64,000 bases of DNA. Source: Ceratodon purpureus (Eukaryota; Streptophyta; Bryopsida; Pseudoditrichales; Ditrichaceae). The DNA is taken from assembly GCA_014871385.1 (NCBI GenBank), contig CM026424.1, forward strand, positions 15,280,892 to 15,344,891, read 5' to 3'. Made by a program: the position numbers and the translations under genes. Below, piece by piece: positions 9,732 through 22,700 of this stretch. Position 1 is the first letter of the stretch, and each line of letters opens with the position of its first letter. The notes below the pieces were generated by a model, which saw only the letters and a list, made by a program, of their open reading frames with translations, did not search any database and was not told where the DNA came from.

Positions 9732-11672
9732 ATGTTGGAGCAATTTCTTATCTTCACCCGGGGCGGCTTGGTGTTATGGTCGTGCCTGGAGGTCGGGAAA
9801 GCGCTCAAGGGCTCACCAGTTGATGCTCTGATCAGGACATGTCTCTTGGAAGAGAGAGCGGGCGACTCTTCATTTCAGTATGATGCAGCGGGAGCTGGGT
9901 ACACTTTGAAGTGGAGGTTTCACAATGAACTTGGTTTGGTGTTCGTGGCTGTTTATCAAAGAATGTTGCATCTTCTCTATGTGGATGAGCTTCTAGAGAA
10001 GGTCATGCGGGAGTTCTCCCTGTTGTTTGTTCCGACACGTACAGTTTATCGTGAGTTCGATGACACGTATCGGCAGCTATTGAAAGAAGCCGAAGCAAAT
10101 TCTCAGCTCAAGCGTGCTGGGCAAAATCGGCCGATAGAGAACTCGAGAAAGGGTTCTGAGTCGCAAGCACGAAATGGGCAAATACAGAAGAAAGGAGGAA
10201 AGTCAGGTGGGAAGAGTGCAGGGTCGAAGGACGACGGGGCAGACGAAGATGGCGAAGCAGATGGGAGCAAGTCTAGTGCCATGAGTTACAGCAATGCTAC
10301 AGGGAATGGCCATGTCAATGGCAACAAAGCCAACGGACTTGCTGGTAGGAAGGTTAACAGTAGCAGTGCGAGTGGGAGCAGCAGTGACGAGGATAGTGCT
10401 GCAAGCAAGATTGCCCGCGAGAATGCTTTTGATGTGAATAAGCTAGCTAAGCTTAGGAGCAGCAAACTGAAGAAAGCCCCATCCGGCTTGGAAGGCCCAA
10501 AGGGTGCTTCGAAGGAGGATAAGAAGATGAAGAAGAACCGGGTTTGGGGCGACGCCCCTCCCTCGAAACTAGATTACACGGACCCCGTCTCTGCCGATGA
10601 GGTCGAGGCTGAAGTTGATGTTTCTGCCGTGGAGAAAGGATTGAGTCTGATGGACAAAGACGACGATGATGAGAATTTTCGAGTTGAGGACTTAGAGGAG
10701 GATTTTGAGAAAGAAACCGGTACGAAGAAAGCTGCTCCTAAGAAGGGTTGGTTGGCTTCCCTCGTTCAAAGTGTCGCAGGGAAACCAGCTCTTGAGCATG
10801 CCGATCTGGAGCCGGCCCTCAAGATTTTCAAGGAGCGGTTGATGACAAAGAATGTGGCGACAGATATTGCAGAGAAGCTGTGTGAGTCCGTTGCTGCAAG
10901 TCTGGTTGGGAAGAAGCAGGGCTCTTTTACGCGGATTTCTACCACTGTCCAGGCGGCCATGGAGGAAGCATTAGTTAGAATTCTGACTCCCAAGCGATCA
11001 GTCGATATTCTGCGTGATGTCCACCAGGCTAAGGAGGCTGGTAGACCCTACACTATCGTCTTCGTGGGCGTGAATGGAGTGGGAAAATCCACCAACCTGG
11101 CGAAGGTGGCTTACTGGCTGCAACAACATGACATCAAGGTGATGATGGCTGCATGTGATACATTCCGCTCGGGTGCTGTCGAGCAGCTTCGCACCCATGC
11201 TCGCAGGCTTCAAATCCCCATTTTTGAGAGGGGTTATGAGAAAGATCCTGCTGTGGTTGCCAGGGATGCTATCTATGAAGCGAAGCGCACAAAGCAGGAT
11301 GTGGTCCTTGTGGACACTGCCGGACGAATGCAGGATAATGAGCCTCTGATGAGGGCATTATCAAAGCTTATCAACATGAACAATCCGGACTTGGTCTTGT
11401 TTGTTGGAGAAGCCCTGGTTGGCAACGATGGTGTTCACCAGCTCACCCAGTTCAACCAGAAACTGGCTGATCTTTCCACCACCTCGGCTCAAACGCAGAG
11501 TATTGATGGGATTGTGCTCACCAAGTTTGATACTATTGATGACAAGGTCGGAGCGGCACTGTCGATGGTGTACACCTCGGGTGCACCTGTCATGTTTGTG
11601 GGCTGTGGTCAGAACTACACGGACTTGAAGAAGCTCAATGTGAAGTCTGTAATGAAATCTCTTCTGTCTTAG
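9732..11672 (+). CDS. Signal recognition particle receptor subunit alpha
   Basis: 646 aa in one exon. The N-terminal SRX domain begins MLEQFLIFTRGGLVLWSC and includes LLEERAGDSSFQYDAAGAGY and LGLVFVAVYQRMLHLLYVDE. A charged linker (about 130-340) contains Ser/Gly/Asn- and Asp/Glu-rich stretches. The NG GTPase domain follows, with G1 GVNGVGKST (about 445-453), the DTFRSGA motif, G3 DTAGR (about 527-531) and G4 TKFD (about 597-600). The protein docks SRP-ribosome complexes at the ER membrane through SR beta and hydrolyses GTP with SRP54. An in-frame ATG at 9699 would add 11 residues, but it lies in the proposed 5' UTR intron, and MLEQ is the family N-terminus, so I start at 9732. The stop is TAG at 11670-11672. 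Confidence 0.97.
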   Translation: MLEQFLIFTRGGLVLWSCLEVGKALKGSPVDALIRTCLLEERAGDSSFQYDAAGAGYTLKWRFHNELGLVFVAVYQRMLHLLYVDELLEKVMREFSLLFVPTRTVYREFDDTYRQLLKEAEANSQLKRAGQNRPIENSRKGSESQARNGQIQKKGGKSGGKSAGSKDDGADEDGEADGSKSSAMSYSNATGNGHVNGNKANGLAGRKVNSSSASGSSSDEDSAASKIARENAFDVNKLAKLRSSKLKKAPSGLEGPKGASKEDKKMKKNRVWGDAPPSKLDYTDPVSADEVEAEVDVSAVEKGLSLMDKDDDDENFRVEDLEEDFEKETGTKKAAPKKGWLASLVQSVAGKPALEHADLEPALKIFKERLMTKNVATDIAEKLCESVAASLVGKKQGSFTRISTTVQAAMEEALVRILTPKRSVDILRDVHQAKEAGRPYTIVFVGVNGVGKSTNLAKVAYWLQQHDIKVMMAACDTFRSGAVEQLRTHARRLQIPIFERGYEKDPAVVARDAIYEAKRTKQDVVLVDTAGRMQDNEPLMRALSKLINMNNPDLVLFVGEALVGNDGVHQLTQFNQKLADLSTTSAQTQSIDGIVLTKFDTIDDKVGAALSMVYTSGAPVMFVGCGQNYTDLKKLNVKSVMKSLLS

Positions 11673-12849
11673 TTCTAGTTTCAAAGCACTTGGGTTTAGA
11701 CAAAGTGGTACCGTGTTTATTGTCTTTCTGCACATCAACTTGAATGATCTAATTTTCCTTTCTTTCTAAGTCTAGCTTCGGTGGAGCTCTTGTGGCAGTG
11801 CTGACCATAGACCTTGAGCTATTGAGCTTAGTTCTGTCATGGCACACCAATCTCTGTCTTGGCACACCAATCTCTGTCTGCCACAGGTAGTATTGGCAAT
11901 AAGGCGTTTCATCAGCATTATGAAATTGTACTTTGAACTATTTCTGTATGTAAATGATGAGATTTCCCAGAATATGTTCATCGGTTTTAAGGTACTTTCC
12001 TGTTCCAATTTGACAGGGTTCTAGAATTATATGAATTGTGATACAGGGATTGGTCTTTGTAAGTTCATGGCCTACATAGTTAGTTCCTTCAGCAGTCAGC
12101 AGATGTTTAGAGCTGATTCTGCATTTGCTAGCTCTGATGTGGTTGGACATTGTTGTTTCTATCACTGCTTTAGATTTTGTATCTAATATAAAATGTTCTG
12201 GTCCTAGTCATCAGTTCACTGCAGTTCGAAGGTAAAACCTCTAATTCATAGGATTCTTATGTTTACTTGTCTGTTCTCAAGCTCCAGGATTCTGCACTTC
12301 TTGAAGAGACAATTCCTAGGCAGGCTCAAAAAAATAAAACAAAGGCTCAACATAAAACAAAGACTCAACAAACCAAAACAAAGACCCTCAGCAAGAGCTG
12401 ATACAGCCACAGTAGACATGACTCAACAGTCCTCAACCAGGAATCAAATGATTAAATACTAATCCTATGATAAAAACGTCATTGCCAGAATTACACAGTA
12501 CTAGGAAAGAGTGTGACTTCGTTTAGTACTAACTAACTGAGAGACCTCATTCCAGCTTCCTAGGCATGTCTCATCTGAATAGAAGCACCTATCAGTATAA
12601 GAAGGGAGTGCCTAAGTGTCGGTGTCAATTGTTTACCCACATTCCTACTCAAACGAGAAAAGACAACAACAAATAATGGCCAAAATCCAAGACACCACAC
12701 ACGACATACATTCATACAAAACAAGTTCAGATAATATTAATCTGACAATCCAACCCAAGCAACTTGTGTACACGTCCGAACATATAGACAAGACTACACG
12801 TTTACGCAAATTTAAACAACTACAAATCAACCATGCATCTTCATTGCCA
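11673..12849. other. SR alpha 3' region and flank of the inverted duplication
   Basis: The left part should be the SR alpha 3' UTR. No convincing gene is present. The right end abuts the outer edge of the left arm, with no obvious target-site duplication or inverted terminal motif at the junction. Short A/C-rich repeats (CAAAGGCTC-, CAAAGACTC-like) occur near 12338-12390. Confidence 0.5.
11841..11880. repeat. Exact 20-base tandem duplication in the SR alpha 3' UTR
   Basis: Two adjacent 20-base units (11841-11860 and 11861-11880), each reading GGCACACCAATCTCTGTCT plus one final base, differ only at that base. Confidence 0.9.
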
Positions 12850-13225
12850 CCGACTCTACACAACAAACAACCCTCACCATATTCCCTCATGTCTGCACCG
12901 TAATGTTCCAACAAGACAATATTCAGAAACTACCAAACCCAGGTCTACAAATGTATCAGATGAGACCATGCCAACGACTTGCACCCGTCTCACATACAGC
13001 TTACCACATACCAAAATATCACCAAAAAAAAACAACGACCGCAATCAGCTCCATGCCGAAATATCCACACGCCCAAACACTACCAACCCGAGACCAAACC
13101 ACACTGCAAATTTCTCCAAAACAGAATCCCCGCCTAAAACACACACCCAACCATGTCCGATGTACAACAAACCATCTACACTACCGACCATCTCACCTCG
13201 AGTTCCACCAACCAATATGAACTCG
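12850..13225. other. Outer end of the left arm, non-coding
   Basis: Lies downstream of the minus-strand open frame at 13226-14185. It lacks about 85 bases that the right arm carries at 40843-40927, a difference bounded by short matching GTT trinucleotides. Long plus-strand frames here are rich in His, Thr and Pro and look like antisense shadows. Confidence 0.5.
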
Positions 13226-14185
13226 CTACTCAAAATCCACGCCTGCGGACTTCGCCGCCGTCCTCTTCGTCTCCTCCTCTTGCACGGGCATCGCCCTCGC
13301 CGATCGGCTCCGGATCACGAAAGCTTCTATTCTACAGAACGACGTCCGCCTTGTCGTGCTGTTGCCACCCCTCGACGGCTCCGCCTTTGACGGACCTTCC
13401 ACGTAGTAAGACGCCGCCGAGATGAAATTCACCGGAGCCAGCTCCACGCTCTTCCCGGGGACGCCCACGCTCATCGGACTGCACCCTACGCTGCGTTTCC
13501 TCACTCGCCCCTCTCCGCCTCTTGCGACCGCCATCCCATCCATATCCATACCGACATCCAAACCAGCACTCGGCGACGCACCACGTTCCACTGTCGCGTC
13601 CGCGCCACGGTCCAAATCCACAACCACGTTCTCAGACCCGCGCATCCACTCTCGGCTGCCATCATGATGGTCACACTCCCCTGATCCGTCACCCATCGAC
13701 CCGGCACCGCGACCGCCACCCCCGCTCCCTTCTTCGTCCCACCCGGCACCGCCGACCTCTCCATCTCCACAGCAATCGCCGCCCGAGGTGAACGCCTCCA
13801 ACTCGGGGCTGTTCATGGAATCCTGCCCCCCTCCACCATTCTCGTCTCCCTCCGCGCCCTCCTTCGTCGGATGGACGCCCTCGCCGCGGTTGAAACCCAG
13901 GTCCAACGCCACGTCGAAGGGGGACTCCGGGACGACGTGTGCCGGCAACGATCTCGCTGCCACACTGCCCCGATCATCTCTCCTCATGATCCCGGCTGGC
14001 ATGTCCATCTCGGGCCGTCCTCCTGGCGGGACTGCACATCTGTTAATCTGCTCTAGCAACAAATCACACGCTTGCAAATGCTGTCTCACTCGCCCATATT
14101 GCAACCAGAACGACGATCTCTGCCATTCCCGAAATCCCCAATCACACGGCTTCAGCCTAACAGAAACAGCCTCACACATCCCCAT
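13226..14185 (-). CDS. Unidentified Gly/Glu/Ser-rich protein, left copy
   Basis: A single open frame of 319 aa, about 740 bases downstream of the DNAJC11-like stop and in the same direction. The N-terminal 60 residues look like folded protein (SFWLQYGRVRQHLQACDLLL). The middle is acidic and Gly-rich (VPESPFDVALDLGFNRGEGV; then Gly/Glu runs), and the C-terminus is basic and Ser/Arg-rich. Compared with the right copy it lacks three residues through an in-frame 9-base difference and has two visible residue changes (Asn for Thr, Arg for Pro). I do not recognise a family. It could be a lineage-specific gene or a long chance frame in GC-rich DNA. Confidence 0.4.
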   Translation of the reverse strand: MGMCEAVSVRLKPCDWGFREWQRSSFWLQYGRVRQHLQACDLLLEQINRCAVPPGGRPEMDMPAGIMRRDDRGSVAARSLPAHVVPESPFDVALDLGFNRGEGVHPTKEGAEGDENGGGGQDSMNSPELEAFTSGGDCCGDGEVGGAGWDEEGSGGGGRGAGSMGDGSGECDHHDGSREWMRGSENVVVDLDRGADATVERGASPSAGLDVGMDMDGMAVARGGEGRVRKRSVGCSPMSVGVPGKSVELAPVNFISAASYYVEGPSKAEPSRGGNSTTRRTSFCRIEAFVIRSRSARAMPVQEEETKRTAAKSAGVDFE

Positions 14186-14925
14186 GTCAGATCGACGGAC
14201 TGACGCCCCACACTCACCCTCACACTCTCACAAATCACATCGCCCTCCACACCACACGCAACAAATGCCTCCTCACACAAAACAACACGCATCAAACTCA
14301 TCACGGAACCACCGCCCTACACACCTCGCCACAACAGCAACCACCACGCACAATCCACGACCATCCCAACAACCTCCTGCTCCCCAAGCCCCGCCCTCAC
14401 AGCTTCTCCCACAAACACACACACACCCAGATCGACCCACACAAACCTCACCGTGCGCAGACAGTATCGTGGCCATACAAATGCGGAGGTGTCAAACCTC
14501 TTCCATATTCCCACCTACATGGGGACGTCCTAACATTTGGAACTACGCCCCCCATCTCCACTAACTTCTCCCGCTCCCCAGGACGAGCTGAAATCGACAG
14601 CTTCGAACTCATATCGGGGGGTGGCCACCACCCCCCACAGAATATCATTAATCCTAACTCAACTGCTCTCTACACACCCCTCTCTCCATCAAAATCGGAG
14701 CGCGCCCGGCTCCTGCTCCCTTCACGGCTACCCAACCCCTCACAGACGACACTCGCCGCACCGCCCTCTGCTTCTTGCGCACCACCAACACTACGCTCCC
14801 TACGGGATCCCGCATCCTCCTACCGGATGTACGATCCACCCCAATCCCGACATAAATTGTGCCCCGCCTTCGGCGACCCACTCAAACATGACACCCTATC
14901 CTAAGGGGACGGAGGAGAAGGATAG
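14186..14925. other. Spacer between the unknown frame and the DNAJC11-like gene, left arm
   Basis: It holds the DNAJC11-like 3' UTR and the possible leader of the unknown frame. A (CA)n-type run lies near 14413-14427. A short perfect palindrome, GGGGGGTGGCCACC plus its mirror, lies at about 14616-14637. Confidence 0.45.
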
Positions 14926-17900
14926 TCAGTCCACTTGATCAAGCCTCTCCGACGCGGACCGCTGTATCCTGTGCGCCTCCTGCGGAATCCGCAACTCGTC
15001 GTAGTCTCCCACAACCACCTGCATTCACCCGTGCCACACGCCACAAACATGTCACCATCCATCCCACACACACGCATCGTCTCAACAAACAATCCTGCCT
15101 CCCTGGGGCAACAACACCCCTCGCCCCTTCTCCCTCGGACGACACTACAGCTGCAAGGCCACCTCTCCTCCGTCAATGCCACACGCCGCATCATCGCTTC
15201 CAGACACACACATCTCACCGCACTCTCGCCTTGCAAACGCACACACGGCCTGTCCCACGCCTCGCACATCTCCATCACCTCACCCCACCCAACCACCAAC
15301 CACGTACCTCGTAAAGGTGCCCCAGGTAGCTGTACGCCACCTTCAACTGCTTCGATTCACCCGGGCATGGATCGCAGAACCCCATCAGACCTGCCTTCTT
15401 CACTCCTTCGTGCAGCTGTTCACGCACCCACACACCACTGTATCACAAAAATGCCCTCTTCCCAACATCAACACCGTTCCCGGTTCTGGCCGTCATTCAT
15501 TTCCACACGCCATGCCTACCACCCAACGCCGCCCAGACCAGATCCCACATCAACCTACCACCCATTCCCACCTCACCCCACCTCCTCTCACGCCACACGA
15601 TCCATCACAGACCATCGCCACTGCAGGCCTCCAAACCAGCGACACTGCTGCGCCAACCAACACAAATGCCACCACACAAACAAGGACCATCCAATTACCC
15701 GCAGCTGCCCGAAGTCATCCACCAGGAACTGTATCGGTATCCCCACGTCCAAGTACGGCGGAGGCAGGTCCGCATCGTCGTCCTCCTCGCTCGTTGCCTT
15801 GTCCGCCCCACTCGCTCCTCGCTCGTACGCCTTGATGTCACCGTACACCGCCGACAGAATCACCAGCCCCTGCCGCTGCGCCTGCTTCTGTTTCTTCCTC
15901 TCCGCCACATTCTTCAGCAACATCTGTGCCTTCTCCGAAGACCCCCGAGCCTCCGCGACCTGGACACCACACAACGGACCTCAGCTTCCGCCCAACAGCA
16001 TCCCAAAACCGTTCTCATCCAACTTTCAACACCAAAAACCACGGGCACAACACGCATCGCACTCACACCGACAACACCCAGCACCTCCTACAACCGACCG
16101 TACACACATCCCAGGATCAAACACCCACTCTACCTGCGCATACGTTGCCCGCCGTAGGTCCAGGCTCTTCCGTCTGTTCCTCCGTACATTGTAAGGCTTC
16201 AGAACAAAAGTCTGCGTCGCCACATCACACACACCACTCCCACACCCGTCAGTCCCAACGAATTCACAACACCTTCCATACCTACACCCTCTGCCGACTG
16301 CCCGACCACGCCCAAGAGCGGTGCCCACACCCTCCTGAAAAACGAGCACCACACCTGAAATGCCATCCACCTGCCCGGACGACCCCACAACCGATCGTAC
16401 CTTTAGAACCGCATAGATGGACGATGGTATGATCAAAGCCCCCGTAGCTATGAACGGATTCAATGTTGTGCAAAGCATAATCTGCGCGACCGCACCACCA
16501 CCACCCCACCGTCAATGCCATTATCTCCTCACCACACACCCTCCATCCCCAACACAACTCTCGCGTGCTGCCGCCCATCCAACCGCAACGATGCTACCCA
16601 AACATCTCCAATCCTAACAACATCTCGCCATCACACTCACCACAGAAACATGCAAGTTTCCCAACTCACTCCCGACTATCGCCCGGCTGCACAACCCCGT
16701 GCTCACAGTATTCGGAAAAGAACACTCACAGGAATCACGAACTTCTGGCCCCCTCGAGTGAACCGAACTTTCCACGACACACCCTGCGCAACCCACCACA
16801 ACCCTTCAGTCCCGATTCCACACTCCATATCCACACTGCACGCCGGACGCGCTTGCAACGACTATCGGGCAGCTCTGGGACCGACATCGCTGACTTCGCC
16901 CCGCCACTTCCCGGCACTCATGAATGTACCCCCATAAGCACCACCTTCGCCGGCCCAATCCCACCACGAAAAACCTAAACCACCAGCCCCCACACTCCCA
17001 CGGCTCCCTCACCGCCCTGCCCCTGCCCTTCAACAAATACACCCTACCTACAATCCTCCAACCCGCCATCATTTCGACTCCACTACAGACACCCTTCCTA
17101 CCGTCTCACGCCACAACCACAACTCATGAGGCGCTCTGAAACCACACCGCCCACGTCACGGGCTCCTGCACTCCACCAACGGAAAAGCTTCCATACCTGA
17201 AGTCCAAGCACGCAGAACATGGCAGCCGAACTGTGCTCCGAAAGCCTCCTCTCCCCGCCCACCTCCACTTCCATGCCAGTGCTGCACCACCCACGTATAA
17301 CACTAAGCACCACATTCTGCACCCACTCACCCTCACCGAAACACTTCACCGCATGCTCCTCTCAAACATCCTCCACGCTTGCACAGCACTGCCTCGCACC
17401 CACTGCACCCAAAACCCTCTCATCCCGGACATCGCCCAAACAGTTCCTCTCCATCTCTCAACGTCCCATACTACACGACAACCGCTGACATCCATCCTCC
17501 AAACCCCCATCACACCAACACGCCAAACCATCACCAAACCATCAAACCGACTGCACCAACCTGCCGATCTTGCCCGTCACTCGCCCTTGAGACTTGGATG
17601 AAAAGTGCCGAATGTACTGCCCCGACAACCCGAACGTCGCAGGCCCCACCTTCACAATCACAAACACACACACACGCACATCTCCTCCGGTCAGCACTCG
17701 CCCGCTCATGCAAACCTACGCACCCGCGTCCTGCACTCGCCCCTCATTCATCCACCCATTGCAAACCATCTCCATCACGCCCACCTCCTCACCCCACGTC
17801 CATGCACCTCGCCCAACACACTCCACCTCTACCAACTGCACCTCTCCTCGACCCATACCTTCACATCTGCTGACCCGGCATTCTTCTTCGCATGCCTCTG

Positions 17901-19773
17901 CCACCCGACTGACAGTCCCGTATCCGGCCCGATCTCCAGCTGAATCTGTACAATTCCACCTCTCCCATCATCAGTCCTCACGTCATCCGTCAATCCACAA
18001 ACATCGCCTCACCACAATCACACCACTCATCCTCTCCGACTCAACCAATATGTCCACCACCAACAATAGACCATGCCGCCCCTCCCAACTGCCCGACTCC
18101 GGTGCCATTGTTCCTCACTCGCTCCCACCCCTCACGGGAATGACCCCACTTACGTTGCCCGTCGTGTCTTCCGACAGCTGCCGGGACCAAGTGTTCGACA
18201 ACGTCACCGAACCGTCCCTCAACGACACCGACAACCCCGACGTCCCCGTCGAGTGCGTCGACAGCTGCCTGCAACCACCACCAACCACACCGTTTCAGCC
18301 CGCCCACCTCCATGCCACACTTCCTTCCACGCCCGCACGCACAAAATACACACCCTGCACAACTCGACCAATCTCTCCAACTGCCGTCCCTCATCAAACC
18401 CGCATTCCCATCTCCCACACAGAGAGAACCAGTACCTAGAGGTCTGCACGCTCAAAACGGACCGCACCCCGGCCATAGCTAAAAGCTCTACCGACGAAAT
18501 TGGTGAAAGCTGACGCCTCAAAACCATTGTCACAGAGCCCCCGCCTACACCCCTCCTCAGAGCCATGTTCCCACCTAGCACCACCGTGTCCTTCTTCGAC
18601 ACCTGCGCTTGCACCTGCGTGCTCATCGCCATGCTGCACGCACAACCACGCCGCGCACGGTCAGTGTCGCCATCACTGTCAGTAAATGCACCACTTTTGC
18701 AACGCTCGCCCGCCCAACACCCCAGCAACACGCCCAACCAACCCTCGGGAAGCCCACGGAATCAATCAAGAGCAGCCATGACCACTCCATGCACGCGGGT
18801 CGGGTCAGAGAGCCAAACCCGCTGATTCTCGGGGCGTCGTATGACCTCAGAAACGGGACCAGCGACAGGTTCATCAGCAGCGACCCCCTCTGATGCACGT
18901 GCGCCGCCAACTTCCTCTCCTCCTGCCGCTGCTGCAGCCGCTCGAACTCCGCCCTCACCTCCTCCCTCGATTTCAGCTTCGGCCCCAACTCCAAACCCGA
19001 GCTCAGCCCTTCCATCCCATACAGGTCGTATATCTGCCGCTTCCGCTCGTCGCTCAGAATCTCGTATGCCTCCCGGATCCTCTGGAAGTTCTGGGTTGCA
19101 ATGTCTTGCATCTGAGCACAACCACGTCCACGAGCACTCGCTCAGTCAGTCCATCTCACCTACTGCCTACCACCATCTACAGCTCTCCTTCCACTTGCAT
19201 CATCCCCGCGTTCCTGATCCGCGCCATCCCCACTCACGATGATTCCATCGTCGACCACCACCATGACGAAACCGTCCAGGAAGACCTGAGGCTACCCCGC
19301 CAAGTCTCCCCACGGCAATTCAGCTCTCGTGCCTGACCTAAAACACCTCCTGCCCCCGGACTCCGATCGAGCGTGCCTCACCGCTCCGCTCTGCCCATGC
19401 CCAGAGTGCCAATTGCGATCCGATCCCGCTGCGACCAGGCTCTGCCCTGGATGACCTAATTGCGCACAATTTGGACACAGCATTCGTCCCCGTGACTGCC
19501 CGGCAATGCCGCATCAATGCGAATCAAGAACCGCATTCCGGAGAGGGAGTGAGGGAGGGAGAAAGACGAGGGTGGGCGGGCAAGGCAGAATGCAGAATGA
19601 GCGAGTCCCCGCGTGCATACCTGCGGCGTCTGGTGCTTGTCCGGGTGGTAGACCTGCGCCCACTGCCGGTACGCGCGCTTCACGTCGTCGTCGGACGCCT
19701 CGGGCGACAGGTGCAGCAGCGCGTACAGCTCCCGGTCCGGGCGCCCGTCGCGGTCCCGCTCCAGCGTCTCCAT
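14926..19773 (-). CDS. DNAJC11/OWL1-like J-domain protein, left copy
   Basis: Thirteen exons on the minus strand: 19773-19621, 19111-18819, 18633-18436, 18268-18154, 17945-17859, 17649-17561, 17281-17197, 16783-16730, 16481-16401, 16211-16134, 15959-15699, 15415-15308, 15018-14926. They join in frame to 564 aa, the usual length for DNAJC11. Exon 1 holds the J domain with the HPD motif (YHPDKH, about residues 42-47), completed in exon 2 ([20 protein letters not shown]). The middle is a beta-rich region ([20 protein letters not shown]). A coiled stretch and the DUF3395 C-terminus follow ([20 protein letters not shown]). Animal DNAJC11 associates with the mitochondrial MICOS/sorting machinery; the Arabidopsis relative OWL1 (At2g35720) is implicated in very-low-fluence light responses. 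Coding differences from the right copy that I could find are all silent. Confidence 0.93.
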
Positions 19774-22700
19774 GGCTGCGACAAGGTCGACCGCTCGCCC
19801 CCTCCCTCCCTCCCTCCCTTGCAATTCGATCCAATTCAACTCAATTCACTGGTCCTTTCCGCTGGCGGCCCTCGCAGCGAGCCTGGCCAGAGAGCGAGAG
19901 CCTGAGCCTGAGCCGGAGCCTGAGCCGGAGGGGTCAGAAACCCGGGGGCATGAATGCGGGCGAGAATGCACAGAAGTGGGTCGAAGCAACAGCGGAGACA
20001 TGGCGATCGTGATCGAGGGGCCCGCGCGGTTATCCGGCGAAATTGGCTGGCAGCCCGGTGCCCCGAGGAGGAGAAGTCGGCCCAGGGGCAAAGCACCGCA
20101 TCGCCATCGCCCTCCTCATCCGCATCACCCCGTCGCCCCTGGTCCCTGCCCAAGCGACTCCGCTCCACCACCCCGCAATTCAGTCCCCGCTTCGGTGCCA
20201 AGTGATCGCAATCTCTCCCTTCGCACTTCTCCCAGCCTGGCTAGGGTTTGGCTCCTCCATGTCACCCCCCCTCGGCTGACTCGGACGCCCCGCTGGCTCT
20301 TCCTCCCCCTCTCCCCGCCCGTCTCCCCCTTCCTCCCTCCCTCCACCTCAGCCCGCCCCTTGCTCCCTTCCCGCCGCACCAGCAGCATGTTGCTGACGCT
20401 GCGGAATATTGGATGGTATGGGCTGACGGTTTACAAGCCCCTCCTCGTCTAAGCAAGCAACATGATCCTGGAATGCTCTCGTGTAAGCGGACCAGTTTAC
20501 CTCAAATCTTGAGTGTGATGCGTATACTTCAATGGACCGGATGATCACACCTTTGGATTGAGGTTAAGGTGCTACCGAATTTGATGTGTGTACATTGAGG
20601 GACCAGTTGACTTAATGTTTTAGGTTGTGGTGTAGGTGGTCATGAGTTTGATGGGTAATGCTTTATGGAACGAGTTGACGTGATGTTTAGATTTAAGTTC
20701 AAACACTAATGAGTTTGGTAAAACAACAACCGACTATTTTAGATCCTATTAACAATTGATGTTAATGCAAATTTGTTGGTAATTGATTTTTTTATGTCAG
20801 TGGCTTTTCATGGGCATATCAATAGTTGATCACGTATTGCTCTTTAGATTTAGCTAATGACATTTCTTATTAGCACATTTTTTCATTATTAGAATTTTTG
20901 TTGGTGGTCTTTTTAGAGTATATTCAACACATCTCCCAAAGATTTTTGAGAAGTTACTAAATTTTATTGGGAAGTTATCAAATTATGTTTGACAGTGCTT
21001 GTAGATTTTGATGTATATGCTTTATCATACAATGCCATCAACTCTTTTTTCTTACATCTCAACACCACTTACAACAAAGGTATTAATTACTAATCTATAA
21101 TCATTGCAATTGTCTTTCATGCATGGTATGTACTTAATTCTACCTAAATCACCAACTTGGATGAATTGAGTATTTTTAGATACCAGCGCACATAACTGAA
21201 CATAGAATCAAAACATACTAAACAAACTCAACAATCATTGCAGACTTACATATAGACAAATCAAATAAATGTGGTGCAAAAAAATAAGAACAATAGAAGC
21301 ATGCGGATCCCAAAGAAGATGAGAAAGACTACAAATAAGACAAAAAATATGATTGATACGAAGAGGATATGGCATAGAGACAAGGATAGAAGAAAAGTCC
21401 AAATAGAAGAGAAAAATGCTATAGTAGAAGGTAGAAAATATTAAAATCAGTTATTTTTGGATTTTTTTAATTAACTTTATAAAATATTATATCTTAGAAA
21501 AATCTAGGCCATGATTCAATTTTTATTAAATTTGAAAAAAAATAAGATTTAAGAAAACTCTTCATCCCTGATCAAGCCTTTTTTGAAAAAGAGTAAAGTT
21601 AAAATATGCACTTTGTAGTGTGTAGTAAAAATTTGTATCGTAAAAAACAATAAAAGAAATATGGACGTCAAGGAAAAATTTCTACACAAGTTTAGTGATC
21701 CTTACTACATATATCCTTGTTCATGAAATGATGCCATTGCATTGTAAAATAATTCAACAATAATGTAACTTATACATTCAAGTTATGAAATATTAATATG
21801 ATATGATAAATCTTACTAATACAAAAAAATGTGCATTTTCAAATCACACCCCCCCCCCTTTACGTAAAAGTTCATAATTTCTTAATTATATTAAGCCTAT
21901 AACGTAGTTGCATAAAAAACTGTAAACTTTTTTACTCTGAAAATGTGGACTCAAAGTGTGAGAAACCCTAAAAGAGTTGGACAAACTAAGCCTAGGACTT
22001 ACATTAACTTCTAATTCTTGGTTAATGTTTTTTAATTCATCCACAACTAAAAAAATTCTGCAGACTGTACTTCAATTCCTACTTCAGAATTGCTTGACTC
22101 TTATAATCCTAAGCGGTAATCACCCTGAAACTGAACATTCCCAGCGTCACAAAGTTTTTGAAATGAAATGGTTTAAAATGTAAAATTAAATCTTGTAGTA
22201 AAACAATAAACATATTATTTTGTCTAAATTGGAAATATACTAATGACTATGACCGCGATTTTAAATATAAAATCTTTGCTTTATATTCAATGACCTTGAG
22301 AGATTTTATGCCATTTTGACGGTATTATGAGTTGAAAAAAATATGGTGAATTATAAGTTGAATGTTAAAAATAACTTATACTTTGTACTATTATAAACAA
22401 TTGAATTTGGTCTAAATCCATGCTCTATTGGCTTAAAATTTCAAATCTTGTAGTATTACAAATTTAAATCTTGTGATTTGAAATGAATTCAGCTCAATAA
22501 AATTTTATTCATTTTGATAACATTTGATTTAATTATTTATTTACAATCTCTTAAAAAATGAAGAGATTTAGATTTTGAAAATGTTTTTCCAAAACAAATC
22601 CGAGATCGTTTTGGAAATATTAACAAAAAACTAAAGAGGGCAAGATTTTATCTTTCATGTGAATTGTGCACTCTATTTGGTCTTGTAAACTTGCTTTCGT

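Noticed and set aside
14935-16194. 419-codon plus-strand frame and many similar long His/Pro/Thr-rich frames across both arms
   Set aside because: They lie antisense to the exons and introns of the J-protein gene, have no domain, and arise because the GC-rich, stop-poor sense strand leaves the antisense frames open.
19772-20452. 226-codon frame with a Pro-Glu repeat (and its mirror at 33272-33952)
   Set aside because: It is antisense to the J-protein leader; the Pro-Glu text comes from a hexamer microsatellite in the 5' UTR.
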